Shown here: piece by piece, positions 35,345-51,537 of the stretch | Layout of the letters: each line of letters starts with the position of its first letter | How positions within the stretch are numbered: the first letter of the stretch is position 1 | Origin: Xenopus tropicalis | Taxonomy: Eukaryota; Chordata; Amphibia; Anura; Pipidae | Assembly: GCF_000004195.4 (NCBI RefSeq) | Contig: NC_030678.2 | Span: forward strand, 92,318,404 to 92,382,403 | Reading direction: 5' to 3' | Length of the DNA: 64,000 nt | Program-made: the position numbers and the translations under genes | Notes under the pieces: generated by a model | Told to the model about the DNA's origin: nothing | Seen by the model: the letters and a program-made list of their open reading frames with translations, nothing else | Databases searched by the model: none

Positions 35345-35352
35345 ATCTAGTG

Positions 35353-36882
35353 GATCCATGTTTCCTTGGGAACCATTCACTATGGTCAATTTAATCATAA
35401 GACAATTAACTTGTCCATATATTTTGTGTGCAAAACCCAGAGGAAACCCATGTAGGCCACAGCAGAACATCGAAATACCTACAGTTAGTGACTGAGTCAT
35501 AGTGCTGCCCCAACCTGTAGCAAAAGCATTGCAATACCCACAGCACAAAATAAATGCCCAATAAAGGTCAGGCCTCTTATCATGAAGACACATTTTTATC
35601 CAAAAACATGTAGAGATGCTTGTTTGACAAAGGAACAGTGTGAGCCCTCAGAGCCCTACAAAGTCTAAGCACAGCTTCTTTGGTATTGGGGTGTTATTGG
35701 TTTAATAAAAACTGGGTTATTTAGCCTACTGCCATTGATGAGAGAACAGAGCAACCGGACAGTCGGCAGCACTGGGTGCTTGTTTAGGAGAGGGGTTATC
35801 TCTGTGGGTATATTCTGATGGACCTGTTGTGTACAATATATTTGTATGCATTTAGAGCAAGTGTTGATGGCCCCAATATAACAGAACTGATAATTTTGGA
35901 TTTTGATATTGTATATCTGACAATACAAGTGTTTTAAAAATGCCCAGATGCCCAGGATTGCTACCAATAAGTTCCTTATGGAAAGTGCATACATCCAACT
36001 TGTTAATAAAACAGATATCCAAATTTAGGGCAGCTGTTTCTGTAGCATGAAACGCGTGTTTTTCTTTTCACGTCTTTCTTGCTCTGCTGATGCAAAGGAA
36101 ATTTGTTCTAATCTCTGTGGGTGTTTTTTGAAAAAAAAAATCTACTTTTTTATTTTTACAGGACATGAATTAAGAACAAGAGAAACTTGTTTCTAACTTC
36201 TTAAATTGAAACACATTTCTGAAAAACTAATGAACTTCATATTGATTTCCAAGGCATCTCTGTTTCAGCGACTAATGAAAGCACCGAGTGGAAATGTTTG
36301 CTGTTATTACATGTTTTTTAACATACAGCACCTGCATACCAGAAGCCCTGTAAAACAGTCTATATCATGGTGTTATAATTGCTAAGGCATGCACAGCCTC
36401 AAATGGCACATTTTTTTTTAAGGAAAAAGTATAACAGTAAAAATGAGGGACACTTCGTTCCAGAAGGTATGGTTATCTTCCACTGCTCACCAGTCAGATC
36501 TATATTGATGCATAAAAGCTGGCAAAACAGGATTTTTAGTAGAGAGAGTAGTCTAGCTTATGGGATCACCTTACATACAAAAGTCATGAATGAGAGAGGT
36601 CTTGTGTAGCTATACAATCTTTTGGCCATAATGCAGTTCACCTTAATAGTGCCTTTTAGCATGATATAGATGGAACTATTCAACACAAACCTTCAGTTGG
36701 TCTTCATTACTTGTTTTATTTGGTTTTTGTTTGCTTGTTTTGTTTTTATTTATTAGCATTACCATTTGTCTATTTTTAGCCTGCAAATGAAATGTTTGTC
36801 AAGTCCACTAACCCCCCCCCCACCACAACCAAAAAAAACCACAGACTAATGGCTTATTGATTAATTGTTATTTTTATATGTA
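35353..36882. other. Intronic stretch, nothing recognised
   Basis: No transposon ends, exons or RNA genes were identified. Confidence 0.4.
36806..36815 (+). repeat. C homopolymer
   Basis: A run of about ten C bases followed by A-rich sequence. Confidence 0.8.
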
Positions 36883-37203
36883 CAGGTATGGGACCCATTA
36901 TCCAGAATGTTTGGGAACTGGGGTTTTCCGGATAAGAAGTCTTTTCGGTTTTCCTACCTTAAGTCTACTAAAAAAAATATTTATACAGTAATTAAACCCA
37001 ATAGGATTGTTTTGCCTCCAATAAGGATTAATTGTATCTTAGTTGGGATCAAGTACAAGGTACTGTTTTATTATTACAGAGAAAAAGGAAACCATTTTTA
37101 AAAATGTTAATTATTTGATTACAATGGAGTCTATGGGAGATGGCCTTTCCGTAATTCGGAACTTTCTGGATAATGGGTTTCTGGATAAGGGGTCCGATAC
37201 CTG
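36883..37203. mobile_element. CAGGTATGGGA-type MITE, full length
   Basis: It runs from CAGGTATGGGACCCATTATC to GATAAGGGGTCCGATACCTG and is the best preserved copy in the window. It has the core TAGTTGGGATCAAGTACAAG and inverted TCCAGAATGTTTGGGAACT / AGTTCCGAATT-type subends. Overlapping frames are not genes. Confidence 0.85.
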
Positions 37204-37320
37204 TATGTGTTTATCTTGTTTTCTGAACCTCTCCTATTGATCTTCCATGTTGAATTCCAAACTGGAATCTTATTGCTAGAGAATAATGGCCCTAGCAACC
37301 TGATAGCAATTTCCACATGT

Positions 37321-37785
37321 AGGGATGAGGGAATTTACAGAAAATTTGTGAGTAGTGAAAATCATTGCAAATCTGTGCTAGAAATTTACCATCCATATTG
37401 TTTCACTGGGAAAACAATGTGTTTTTTCAAGCAGGATTGACTTAAAAGCACTTGTCATGAGAACAATTTTAGAAAAAAGCCAATTGACTCCAATGCATGT
37501 GGTACAAGAAAAAACACCCACAGACAAATGCCCTTGACATCAATGCATCTGGCGCAAAAAAAAAACCATCTCATGAATTCCCTTTGACGCTAATGCATTT
37601 GTCACAAGAAAAACCTGAGAAAAAACACCATTGACTTCAATGCACTTGGCTGACAAAAACACCCACTGATTCCAATGCATTTAGAAGAACAAAAGAAAAA
37701 CACTGATTAACTCATTTCACTAATTTTTAGGGGTTTTGTGAATTTTACAGCAAAACCAAACAGGCAGTTTCGCTTATCACTAGTG
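37321..37785. mobile_element. Degraded MITE with ACAAGAAAAA / CAATGCAT units
   Basis: Left GGGATGAGGGAATTTACAG and right GCTTATCACTAG mirror the ends of the family at 32683. The interior has several direct units of TTGACTCCAATGCATGTGG with variants (TTGACATCAATGCATCTGG and similar), spaced about 60 bases apart. Confidence 0.5.
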
Positions 37786-37937
37786 ATATATTTTTCACCA
37801 GCATCATTTTTTTAAGAAAGTATATGCTTATTAATAACTCTTGTAGTTTTTTCACTTCATATTTTTGTTTTGATTAGCTTGATGGCTGTGACCTTTACTT
37901 ATCAAGTAATGGATATCTCCAGGGCTACAGTTAGCTT

Positions 37938-38186
37938 TGTTTAGGGGTCTTTCTGTAATTTGGATCTCCATACTAAAAAATCAATAACACATTAATTAAA
38001 CCCAACAGGATTGTTTTCATCCAATAAGGATTATTTCAATTACATGGTACTGTTTTATTATTACAGAGAAAAAGGTAATCAGTTTTAAAATTCGGAATTG
38101 ATTAAAATGGCGTCTATGGGAGAAGGGCTTTCCGTAATTCAGAGCTTTCTGGATAATGGGTTTCTGGATAAGGGATTCCATACCTG
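37938..38186. mobile_element. CAGGTATGGGA-type MITE, 5'-truncated
   Basis: It starts within the family at GGGGTCTTTCTGTAATTTGG and ends GGATTCCATACCTG. Confidence 0.7.
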
Positions 38187-39234
38187 TATATTGATTAAAT
38201 TATAAATGCACTGAATGATGATATGAAAGTATTGAACTTGATGAATAGTTGTTTTTCTAAGCTATATATCCATATGTATCATGTTATAATTTTAGCATCT
38301 AGATCCTGTTGCTCATAACAACCTTCTACTTCTCAACTGTATTTTTGCCCTTTGCGTGCCAGGTATTGTAGAATCGACAGAAGTCATATGCTGGTTCCTT
38401 ACTGATCTGTGTTGTTGTAAAACAACACACAGCATGGACAGATCAATGAGGGCCAGCATACAAAAGGTTTAATGAAACATATATGCTAGCTTTATTTAAT
38501 GTTTACATTTTACTTTATTTTCCCATAAATATTCACTAAAACATCTGGTCAAACAATCCTCTGCATAAAGAGCTTTATTTATCTACATATTTATACGTAT
38601 TAATGAGTGGGACTTAACATATTTCTTGGCAAATTAAAATGACATCTCATCCACAGGCTCCAGTGAAGCAATCCTTGCTGGGCTTAGCAAACAGTAAGTG
38701 TTGAATTGGACATGGAAGTACTTAGTTTTATTCATAAAGAAACCCATGCAAAGCATTTATTGCATAATTGGCCTCTTTACATGGCCTAGACATGGATGAA
38801 TGTAGGGATTGTGCAGCAGATTGAAAGATAATGTAAAGTTGTAAGTTTCTGGTACTTATACGCAAAACCAAGCGACGCACAGGTTGAAAATAGTTAGATG
38901 TTGAGTGCCAACACCAAGGGGCAGATTTATGATTGCAATCATAAAGGATGAGGGTTTTTTCCGAAACACAGTGAGGCACACAGTGATGCATTATTACAAC
39001 TGCAATCAAATTCAGGTCCACGATGTGCTGATGTTAACCTTAAAGGGAATCAAAATTCAAAAAATGAATTGCTTTTTTGGGGGGATTTACATTAATTTTC
39101 TGTTTTCAGTGGTTTCTGAAATATTTGAATTTTTACACAGCTACCGTGCTTTTTGCTCAACTGAGAGTCAGTAACTCTGGGGTAAATAGAGTAAATAGAA
39201 TATAGAAAGTGCATAAATAGTTAGGCTCTCACCT

Positions 39235-39692
39235 TTAAAGGGGAACTAAACCCTTACAATGAATATAGGTAAATTTTACCCCCTGAAATCACCGGTTTAA
39301 AGTTTCAGCACTGATTCAGACCTTCAAATTTGTGCATGGGGGTCACCATCCTGTATTTTGCTAGAAGTGTCAGTAACACTGCACATGCTCAGTGTGGTCT
39401 GGACATCCATTGAGAAGCTTAGGGATTCTCTCAAATCATCAATGCCTTGTACTGTGACATTTATAATATATACAGTATATTGTGGGTCTGTTTCTAAGCT
39501 CAGTAACTGACAGCACCACAGCGCATGTGCAGGGAATCAGCAAAAATGAAGATGGGGAGCTACTGGGGCATCTTTATAAGTACAGACCCGCACTTCTAAA
39601 AGGCTGAGGTTGCTGTGAGCTGGTACAGAGTTTTAAAAGATAATGTGCTGCATTTCTGGCCACTTCTTTGTTAAGCTTTAGTTCTCCTTTAA
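39235..39692. mobile_element. T2-like MITE, intact sister of the element at 18345
   Basis: TTAAAGGGGAACTAAACCCT opens and TAAGCTTTAGTTCTCCTTTA closes the element, with TTAA at both borders. It contains the site GCATGTGCAG at which the sister copy carries the hAT insertion. Confidence 0.8.
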
Positions 39693-40708
39693 AGAAAGCA
39701 TCTAACCTGAAAGCCTGCTATTTGTCGTCTAAAATTAATAATGTGTACCACTAAAACAGAAAATTAACTTACCAAAGTGCTTGAAGGGCCAGAGCAAGTT
39801 AATATCAATTCATTTGGGAGAGAGGGGTTGGACCCCCTTTAAACAATATGGCATACCACCATTTTATCTGGAAGAAAAGATTCTTCTGAAATTTCAAAAA
39901 TGATTACTGAAAATTTAATGTAATATAGTAACCCATAGCAAACAGCAGGTAGCATTTACTAAGGTGCTTTTGTATAAAAGTAGACAATTGATTGGTTGCT
40001 ATAATTCCTCATCATCTGCAATCTATAATCTTTGTGCACTAAACAAGAGCAGTCTGGCCAGGCTCATTTTTGCACATTACAGAAATGTCTTTTTGCGCCT
40101 TGCCCCCAGTAAATTTCAGCATTAATGTTGAAAATAAGTTTACACTTTTCCTGCCTCCTTTTTCATTAAGGTTGTTAATATTTTTTCAGTTGTGCTCTGT
40201 ATTTAATTATTTAAGGTGATTGTAATTGATGCTTTATTGTTCTGTTTAGAAATGATATTTGCCCAAAATAAAATGAACGTAAGGGAGCCACATGTGGGCC
40301 ATTTATCATGCAAGCAGTGCTAAAACCAACTATTTGGAATACTTAACCATTTCTGGAAAACTGCCAGATACGTGGTTACATTTTTTTGAATGCCTTTCCT
40401 TATGTAATTTACCAGTGTTTTGTGCGTGGTCATCTGGAAACAAGCTACACTGGAACATGTGTGAAAAATGGTCTTTGAAATCCCAAAACAGGCCAGGAGT
40501 CAGGGGTATTCTTACTGAGGAAGATCATTGTGCGATGTAGATCTACTATGCTCTATGCTTTTGTAACATGTCCAAAACTTGTGATATATTCATAGGTCCA
40601 TTTGTTTCATAAAAATAGACAAAAATTGGCCATGCCCTTATTCCAGGTGTGTCAGTGTCCTAAACATCATATAACATTTATTTTAAACGTTTAAATGCTT
40701 TGATTGAC

Positions 40709-41205
40709 TTAGGGGCCGATTTACTAAGACACGAATTCGAATCCGAATTGGAAAAATTCCGATTGGAAAACGAACATTTTGCGACTTTTTCGTATTTTTT
40801 GCGATTTTTTTCGGCGACTTTACGACTTTTCGGAAATTATCGCGACTTTTTCATTACCAATACGATTTGCGCGAAAAAATGCGAGTTTTTCGTAGCCATT
40901 CCGAAAGTTGCGCAAAATCTGGCGATTTTTTCGTAGCGTTAAAACTTGCGCGAAAAGTCGCGCCTTTTTCGTAGCGTTAACTTAAAAGGTGCGACATTTC
41001 GCGCAAGTTTTAACTCTACAAAAAAATCGCGATTTTGCGCAACTTTCGGAATGGCTACGAAAAACTCGCGTTTTTTTGCGCAAATCATATTGGTAACGAA
41101 AAAGTCGCGACAATTTTCCGAAAAAATTGCAAAATACCGATCATTACGAAAAAAACGCAATCGGACGCATTTGGCCCGTTCGTGGGTTAGTAAATGTGCC
41201 CCTTA
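40709..41205. mobile_element. CpG-rich palindromic MITE (GGGGCCGATTTACTAA type)
   Basis: GGGGCCGATTTACTAAGACA at the left is inverted in TTAGTAAATGTGCCCC at the right. The body repeats TTTTTCG, GCGA and CGTA motifs many times and folds on itself around 40980. Relatives are at 53733-54067 and 60285-60579. Confidence 0.8.
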
Positions 41206-41281
41206 AGGTATAGTGGTCCAAAAAACTGATCCGGAAAAATCCCAAGTCTCAGCATTCCATATAACAGATCTCATGCCTGTA
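41206..41281 (+). mobile_element. CAGGTATGGGA-type MITE, short remnant
   Basis: It holds AAGGTATAGTGGTCC and ends AGATCTCATGCCTG. It directly follows the CpG-rich MITE, as if that element had been inserted into an older copy whose left part is lost or diverged. Confidence 0.45.
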
Positions 41282-41784
41282 GATGCCACACTTTAAAAAA
41301 GTAAAAAAGATCTATGTATGTATGTATGTACATATGTATATCTGTATTTATATACTGCTCTTTATGTATGCAGCAAATTCATGAAACAGCCCCTTACATA
41401 CCCTCTTTTGACATCTGCTTATTCAGTCAGGCTTATGTAAAAAATGTACATAAACACTATGTGAACTGTAAATGTATTTTTTACACAGATATATGCAGAC
41501 ATACCTGATACCACAGGAGGCCATGTTACTTGTTAGAACAATTTCCCAACCTATTTAAGTTCAGAATATAAAGTGCTCCTGGTATTCAATTCTCTGGAAT
41601 AATCACATCACAGTTGATGGATTCAAGTCCCAGAATTCATCATGTCACTCTGTGAGCCTAAGTGGGGGGAGGGTCCCTGAGTATCATGATATGGTATATG
41701 TCTGTGTATAGAACACACATTTATAACTGGAAGTTTAGATAATTTTTATGGAACTTTTTTTCCAGCTAAAAGTTTTTTGGGCAT

Positions 41785-41830
41785 GAACCAGTGGTGTGTA
41801 ACTACTTTGCAGTGGGCCCTCCACCAAGAA
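41785..41830 (+). mobile_element. hAT end fragment
   Basis: CAGTGGTGTGTAACTACTTT followed by GCAGTGGGCCC resembles the end of a hAT-like element. The partner end was not found. Confidence 0.35.
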
Positions 41831-42496
41831 TCTTCTCTCCACCCGCTCATGCCCTCCACTGGAGTATAAATCCTCACTCCCTGTATATTTTTGCTTTAAG
41901 GAAGACTTGTGAGAAGAAGAATGGTGGGAGTAAAAGTTGAACCGCCTGGTTGGTAGGCTTCCAGAATGAGTAGAAAATGTGAGAAGGAAAAGTAGGTTTT
42001 AATGCATGTTTTGTAGGCAAGCAAATAGAATTCTTTTCAGACAGGACATGGAATTCCACTTAAATTGAGCTTATTGGAAACATTTTGCATTCAAAGGATG
42101 TTGTAGTTAGGGATTCTGGAAGAAACAAATGTATGGGGAAATGCAGGCAATGCTTAATAAAGAACATGCAAATGGCAAAGGAAAACTTGTATGGGAAGTG
42201 ACTATAGAGGGTTGTGCAAATGTAAATAAGGATTTTCAATCTGGGAGCATCTAACACGGAATCCAAATTATCTAATGAGCCCTTTACAAAAGATTTGTTA
42301 AACTTGATCACAGCAATAATCTGAACATTTTATTTTTAGCATAAACAATAAAATGGAATCATCTGTAAACAAAACTTGGTCATTTAAATCATCTAGTAAT
42401 TTGGTCATATGACTAAGCGAGGTTAACGTAGTAAAAGTTCCAGATCACGCCAGACCTAACAACCCATACCAACCAAGAAGTAGGTAGCACTTAGTT

Positions 42497-42770
42497 TAAA
42501 AGCAATAATAATTGTTATCCTTTAGTTATATAGTGCTGACATATTACACAACATTCTACAGACTATACATCATTCACACCAGACCCTGTTCCAGCAGAGC
42601 TTACTATCTAAGGTCCCTATCACATTCACACGCACAATGGCCAAGTTTCTAAGGAGCCAATAAAACTGGCTGTATGTTCTTGGAGTATGAGAGTGTGGGA
42701 GTACGCATGGGGAGAACAAGCCAAGAACTCCAGTGCTGCTCCAAAGCAGCAATGCTGATTACTGTCCTAC
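42497..42770 (+). repeat. SINE/LINE-tail-like repeat, longest copy
   Basis: It has TAGTTATATAGTGCTGACAT, then CCAGCAGAGCTTACTATCTA, then CTGTATGTTCTTGGAGTATG, then GGGGAGAACAAGCC and CAAAGCAGCAATGCTGA. Same family and orientation as 1440-1700. Confidence 0.6.
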
Positions 42771-45951
<3,181 letters not shown>

Positions 45952-46413
45952 TTAAATAGAAAAAAAAAAGATAAATTATCTTTTCTCTCTCTTTTATGAC
46001 TTAACATGCACATTAATAAATATATTCAAGTTCAATTTTTAAAAAAATATCATGCAAATATAGTTAACAATTTACACTGTTCAAGAGATTAAAATATTAG
46101 AAGTAGGATCTAGATGTGGAACTAGAACTCACAGAAGCCCTTAGACTTAAGGTGGCCGCTCCTGTGGTATCCTGCTATCTCATGAGCCAAATGGATGGAT
46201 ACTGTATGAGGGGGCCATACATGGTATGTCCACATCTACTGTTTTGTTCATTTAGGCTGACAGCGGGAAGTGAACAGGAGCTGCGGCTCATTTACAAGAA
46301 AACACCCTTGCAGATGTTGGTCACAAACTGGCCAAACTGGCTGACTTTCTCTGTCCATATATACCCAGTCTAAGAACTTTAGTTGCAACACCTCCTAGTG
46401 GTTTGATTAAAAA

Positions 46414-46431
46414 GATCCTTTAAAGGATCCA
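46414..46431. repeat. Short perfect palindrome
   Basis: GATCCTTTAAAGGATC is a 16-base palindrome centred on TTTAAA. It could be a collapsed T2 remnant (CCTTTAA/TTAAAGG ends joined) or chance. Confidence 0.4.
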
Positions 46432-48532
46432 CATTTACAAAGAATCATGTCCAGTTTTGCCATCTCCTTTATTATAGGTCAAAGCACTGCTTTATTAATA
46501 AAACAAAATACTACTACAAAATAAATACAGCTCTCCCCATTAACAAATGTACTAAGGCAATAACAAGGGTAAAATATTTTAGTTGTTTGAAACTGTACTA
46601 ACATCAGCAGTTAAGTATATACGGAATGTTTATAAAATAATATAAATTATATGCTTTGTAGTCCTGTGCAGTTAAACAGAGCAAAAGAAATCAACATAAA
46701 TTTCACAGGAGACAGGTCTGCTTCCAGTCTCTATGAAGTGCAGCACTCTTTACTGGAATGAAAGAGCCTGCCGTACATTTCTGTGGCACATTCCAAATCT
46801 AAAATTACAGAGGAAATAATCCCTGTTTACGAGTGGCATTTATCCTTTATTTTCCATCAAAGAGAATATGTGCCCAGTTTATATGTAAGTATTCTTTCAT
46901 TTTATATATTTTTTTTTACATATTTAGTAACGCACCCTAGCATTGATTATACCATATTTATTTGCATATTTGTGTTTAGTTATAGTATGAAGCAGCACCC
47001 ACAATTGCTTTGGTGAGATTACTCCAAAATTCTAACAATTCAGTGACCTCTGTTGGATAAAAATGGTTGACTCCTGTCTTCATACAGAGTAACTTTGGAA
47101 CAAATTATGTCTCAGACATTGCAGTACAACTTGTTTACTCAGCAAGAAATACCTGACAACATGGAAAATGAATCCTTAATTCATAAGTGGTCATTATAAT
47201 GGAAAGGCATAGGGGCATTGCTTCTTCCATTAATATAACATTGATCTTCTTTATATTCGTATCAATGCACCTGATTGAACACTGAAATACTGCTTGGCCA
47301 AGCAAAAGTATTTTGTATAGTTTCAATAAAACAACACCCCTACTGGCCATAAATAGACATCCATAGCTTGCTGAAGTTTATGGAAAATGCTTCTGCCAAG
47401 GAAAGTAATACAGCAGGTCTCATAAGGTAATAGGCGCATACGGTATTAAATTTAGAATAGCTAGTCTGTGCAGAAAATAAGTGTACTTCAGCTTGACTGC
47501 ATAGTTTAGCGTAAGTAAACAAAAGATAAGCAGAAATAAGGTACAATGTTTATTTGCAGTATTTGTTTACCTGTCTGGCTAAAAGCAAGATACCTATTAC
47601 AAATTAATTATTATTATATACCTTTCTGTTATATTGGTAGAATAATTGCCTGTTTTTCAATAGTTGCTCAGCAACCCCCACCCCTGTACAAGTTACATTT
47701 TGTTTATTCATATCAGGCTGAGCTGCCATACTGCCTTCCTGCTCAATCTCAACATAGGCTGCAGGGGAATACTGACATAGCAAATGGTAAAATACTTGCT
47801 TAGAAAAACTCATCTTTGAATGCAAAACCTGTGATTTACTGAGAGAGAAAAGTCATCAAGATTAAAGTCTTCCTCCCACATAGACAGACTGTTAGATAAC
47901 AATATATTATTTAAAGCTAAAGTAGAAAGCAGCTTGTGGTAAAACATTTCTCCCAAGTCCCATAAAAAATTCTCTCCTCTCCCATCACCATCTAAGATGT
48001 ATCCTTTGCTATTTTCTCTGCACTGCCATACCAACATGTGCATAAGCAGACACATCACATTTCCTGCATACTGACTGGGGTACATGGCAAAGGAATGAAT
48101 TGGCCAATCAATGCCTGGAGCTGAAATACCAAGCTAAATAATATAGCTGTCTTTATTATGCGGCATTTTATGTCTGCAAAATGCTCCCATTCTTCCTAAG
48201 ATGACAAGTAAAAGGAGGAAGTTAAGTGGGTGTGCAATGAATAAAAATATTCTTTTATTTTCTAAAAAAAACTCTCAACAACATAAATGTTTGGCCTTTT
48301 AGTTGCTACTGCTAAAATAACACCATCCTGAATAGCCGTGTCAATAAAGGGAAGTCATATAAAACATAGCAGTTGTGGGGAACAGGTTGTATGTTCTTAT
48401 CTTTGTTACTGAGGCCAGTTTTTGTGTATATTATTCAGCTTGCTTTCTATGTCGGAAATGCTACACAGACCTATATAGAAAATGCAATAATATGTGAAGG
48501 AGCCCCAGTGCAAGTCTTATATTAATGCGTAG

Positions 48533-48739
48533 CAGTGTTTCTTAAGCTTTTTTGCTTTTTTTTTTAAGAACCAAATTAAGTTTGATATAGCTTTGTGATC
48601 CAAAAATTCATAACTTTTTAAGAAATAGATTCTATTGAATTGAGAAGTTTTCCTCTATTCAGGTGGAATATGGTGACATTCCTCGTTAATGGCACAAGGA
48701 CCCATTTTTGGGGCCTGGCCCATAGGTTAAGAATCCCTG
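48533..48739. mobile_element. Probable hAT-like MITE, old
   Basis: CAGTGTTTCTTAAGC at the left against GGTTAAGAATCCCTG at the right are imperfect inverted ends. The flanks ATGCGTAG and ATACACAG agree at 5 of 8, which is weak support. Confidence 0.4.
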
Positions 48740-51382
48740 ATACACAGGGAACAACCATTGCCACTTATCTGTAATTCCTAATAAATAGATTTTTTGTGAC
48801 TTTAATATTTTCCATGTACATATTCAATCATTATTAATACTCATTATTTAAATATTGGTTTCTCCTAACATAACTATTCCATAAAAAATCTCTGCATCTA
48901 AATTTTCTCTGGGTTATGTTTGAATGTATCAGGTTCAAAGGGTCACTGGCAGAATATATCACACAGTATCCTGTAACAAGTACTGAATCAATGCAAAAAA
49001 AAAATATTAAACATATTTTTACTGAAATAACCTGAAAAGAAAGTTGAATTTCTCACATTCATGTCTGTTTTCCATTGTACGTGTTCAAATAAACAAAAAA
49101 ATACTTTCTGCACCTGTACACACGGAATCGTTAAAAACCACACACATACACAAAAAGTGTGTTTTTCTTTCTCTTTACACTTTAAATATAACAAGTTAAA
49201 GGACTTTAGGGGGAGGAGGGGAACTGAATATCAGGTACTTTGTATGGAAAATTTTTACTAACAGTCGTGCTTTGTTGGTTAAAGCTCCGAGCATTTCCAG
49301 CATTAGCAGGTAACTGAATATGAAACATTTACTAGGCCTGTTTTCTGCCAGCCTATGGCGGAACAAAAAATGCAAATGCCTGTGCGTCTCAAAGTTAAAA
49401 GTACATGAAACACGTCCTTGTTATCAGCCCTTTGGTTTTCCCCTTTGATCAGCCGTCAGAAACTATCTACACTTGTACTCAGTGACTGTACAGCCTCATC
49501 ACACACTCTCTGTCAATGACAGGTGGTAATAGAAAGGGTGAGAGACCAAGGCCTGCGGCAGGCGTCCCTTCCTCTGATAACATCCAAAGTAGTGGATGAT
49601 AACTGTTCATAAACACTCGGCCTGCCTGTTACTCCATACATCAGCAAAGAGGGCCAGATAACTTGGAACTGGAATGGAATGAACAAAAGCACAAGGCCCT
49701 GCATTCATGGATTTATATGGACTGCTCTGGTAGTTTCTGCCTCCAGAATTTCATCAGTTCGGTTCAGTCAGATTAATGTGTCTCTTACTCTGCAGCGGAG
49801 CAGACTGCCGGCACTAGAGAACCTTCATCACTAGGAAACCTTCATCGCTAAAAACGAGCTCTCCACTGGAGAACTGTGGATCTGCACTTGAACTTGCACG
49901 AACCCCAGTTGAACTTGCTGTATAGCGTTCTCAAACTTTAAGCCTTTTTAAAGCTCTTTGGATTTGCCTCACTTCCAAAGCCTTTTTAATTTGACAGACT
50001 AAATCTGTTGTTAGAAACCATTTCAGTCTCACAGTTTATTTGTTGAACTGGTACACAGAGGGGATGTGAACTCTTGTTTGGTTGCTATTTATTATGTATA
50101 AATATTCAAAAGGCAAATAAGGAAGTCAAAACATTGCATTCTTGAAATTGTCACAATATTTAACACCTTTGATAAATATCACAGTAAATAAATTCAAAAG
50201 AACCTGTATTTATTATGTGCTTTTCACATTCTTTGACAGTAAAGGTGAAGTTAGATTACCAATCTGTTCTCAGCGTATGTTTTCTGTGGTGAGATAACGT
50301 AACAAAACCATTTTGTCTCTTGTAAGTAGACCTTCCAATAACAAAGAAGATATTATTTGATGTCTTGCCAAAAAAAGGATTCCCTACATGGGCGAAAAGA
50401 CATTTTCTGAAGGGTCAGTCTCTTGTACATGGGATAGTTGTGTAAGAGCAGCACAGACAAATACAGTGTTGCCACTATATTTTGGAACTGAAAACTGCCA
50501 TTTGCTTTCTTCTCCTTTTTTTTTTCATATCAACGTGTGAGGCATAAATGTTAATGTACGTGTGGGTTCCAAGGATTAGCTACACTGAAAGATTTTCCTT
50601 TTTCAGATTTACAAAGTCTGCACTGAACTTTCATGTTTTATCTGGTGCTCCCTTTCCACTCCCTTCCGTGGTTAGAGTACGCTTCCAGCTATAATTCTAT
50701 ACAGTCAGGACTACAGTTATCATCTGCCTACCACAGGCTAAAAGCCTTAGTCACATATTAATAGCAGCTCTTAAATGGGATAGTGCCACACAAAACTCTT
50801 CCTAAAAGGGAGGATTCTGCATTTATACGCTGAGCCATCTACCTAAAATGTAACTAGTCTGTCTTTGTGAATATTAAAAAGATAAATGTAACTGGTCATA
50901 CAGGTAAATAAGTAAATGTAATGTCCTCATTTTTATATATAAATCTAATTTCTGCAGCACAGCCATCTTAAGATAAGTGCAGAAAAAAATCAGAAGAGCA
51001 CTGCCTATAATTATTTTTCTCTGTTAAGTTTCTGATTTGCAGCAGGCAATTGCCTTCTGGATGTTGCAGTTCAGGAACAGTTGGAGAGCTGCAGTATAGA
51101 TTATAAATAACTAGTAATCTACATAACTTTTGGATTTGTTCAAGCACTGAATGCTCCAGTCAATTTCCAAACTGTATGTGAAGTATATATTAACTTATTC
51201 AAATTTAAGAAAAATATAAACTTGCATCAACAAGAAATTGTTCCATTTAATGTCCCAGTCACATGAAAAGGGTTTGCATTTGGTTCAGTTGAACAATTCT
51301 GAAAAAAAGTGCTGGGATGTAGCTAAATCCCCAACCAAATCCCAAATTTAGTACATCCCTATAAATAATTAGGCCTATCTAG

Positions 51383-51537
51383 CAGGCCTGGACTGGGATT
51401 CAAAATAGGTCCTGGCAATTCAAGTACACATAGGCCCAAACAGCCCCCACCAGCTCAATAAATAGTGACTGTCTATGGTATCTTACAGCAGCCCTTCTGG
51501 CATTTGACAGAATCCTCAGATTGACAGTCTGGGCCTG
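51383..51537. mobile_element. hAT MITE (CAGGCCTGGACTGGG type)
   Basis: A 155-base element with ends CAGGCCTGGACTGGG and the inverse CAGTCTGGGCCTG. The flanks CTATCTAG (51375-51382) and CTATCCAG (51538-51545) match at 7 of 8. The open frame across it is incidental. Confidence 0.85.

Larger units (their letters stand above)
45957..51374. other. Repeat-poor intronic stretch
   Basis: Few transposons compared with the last intron: only 46414 (tiny) and 48533 were noted. 49260-50300 has ordinary base composition and no repeats that I recognise. No exon was found. Confidence 0.4.
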
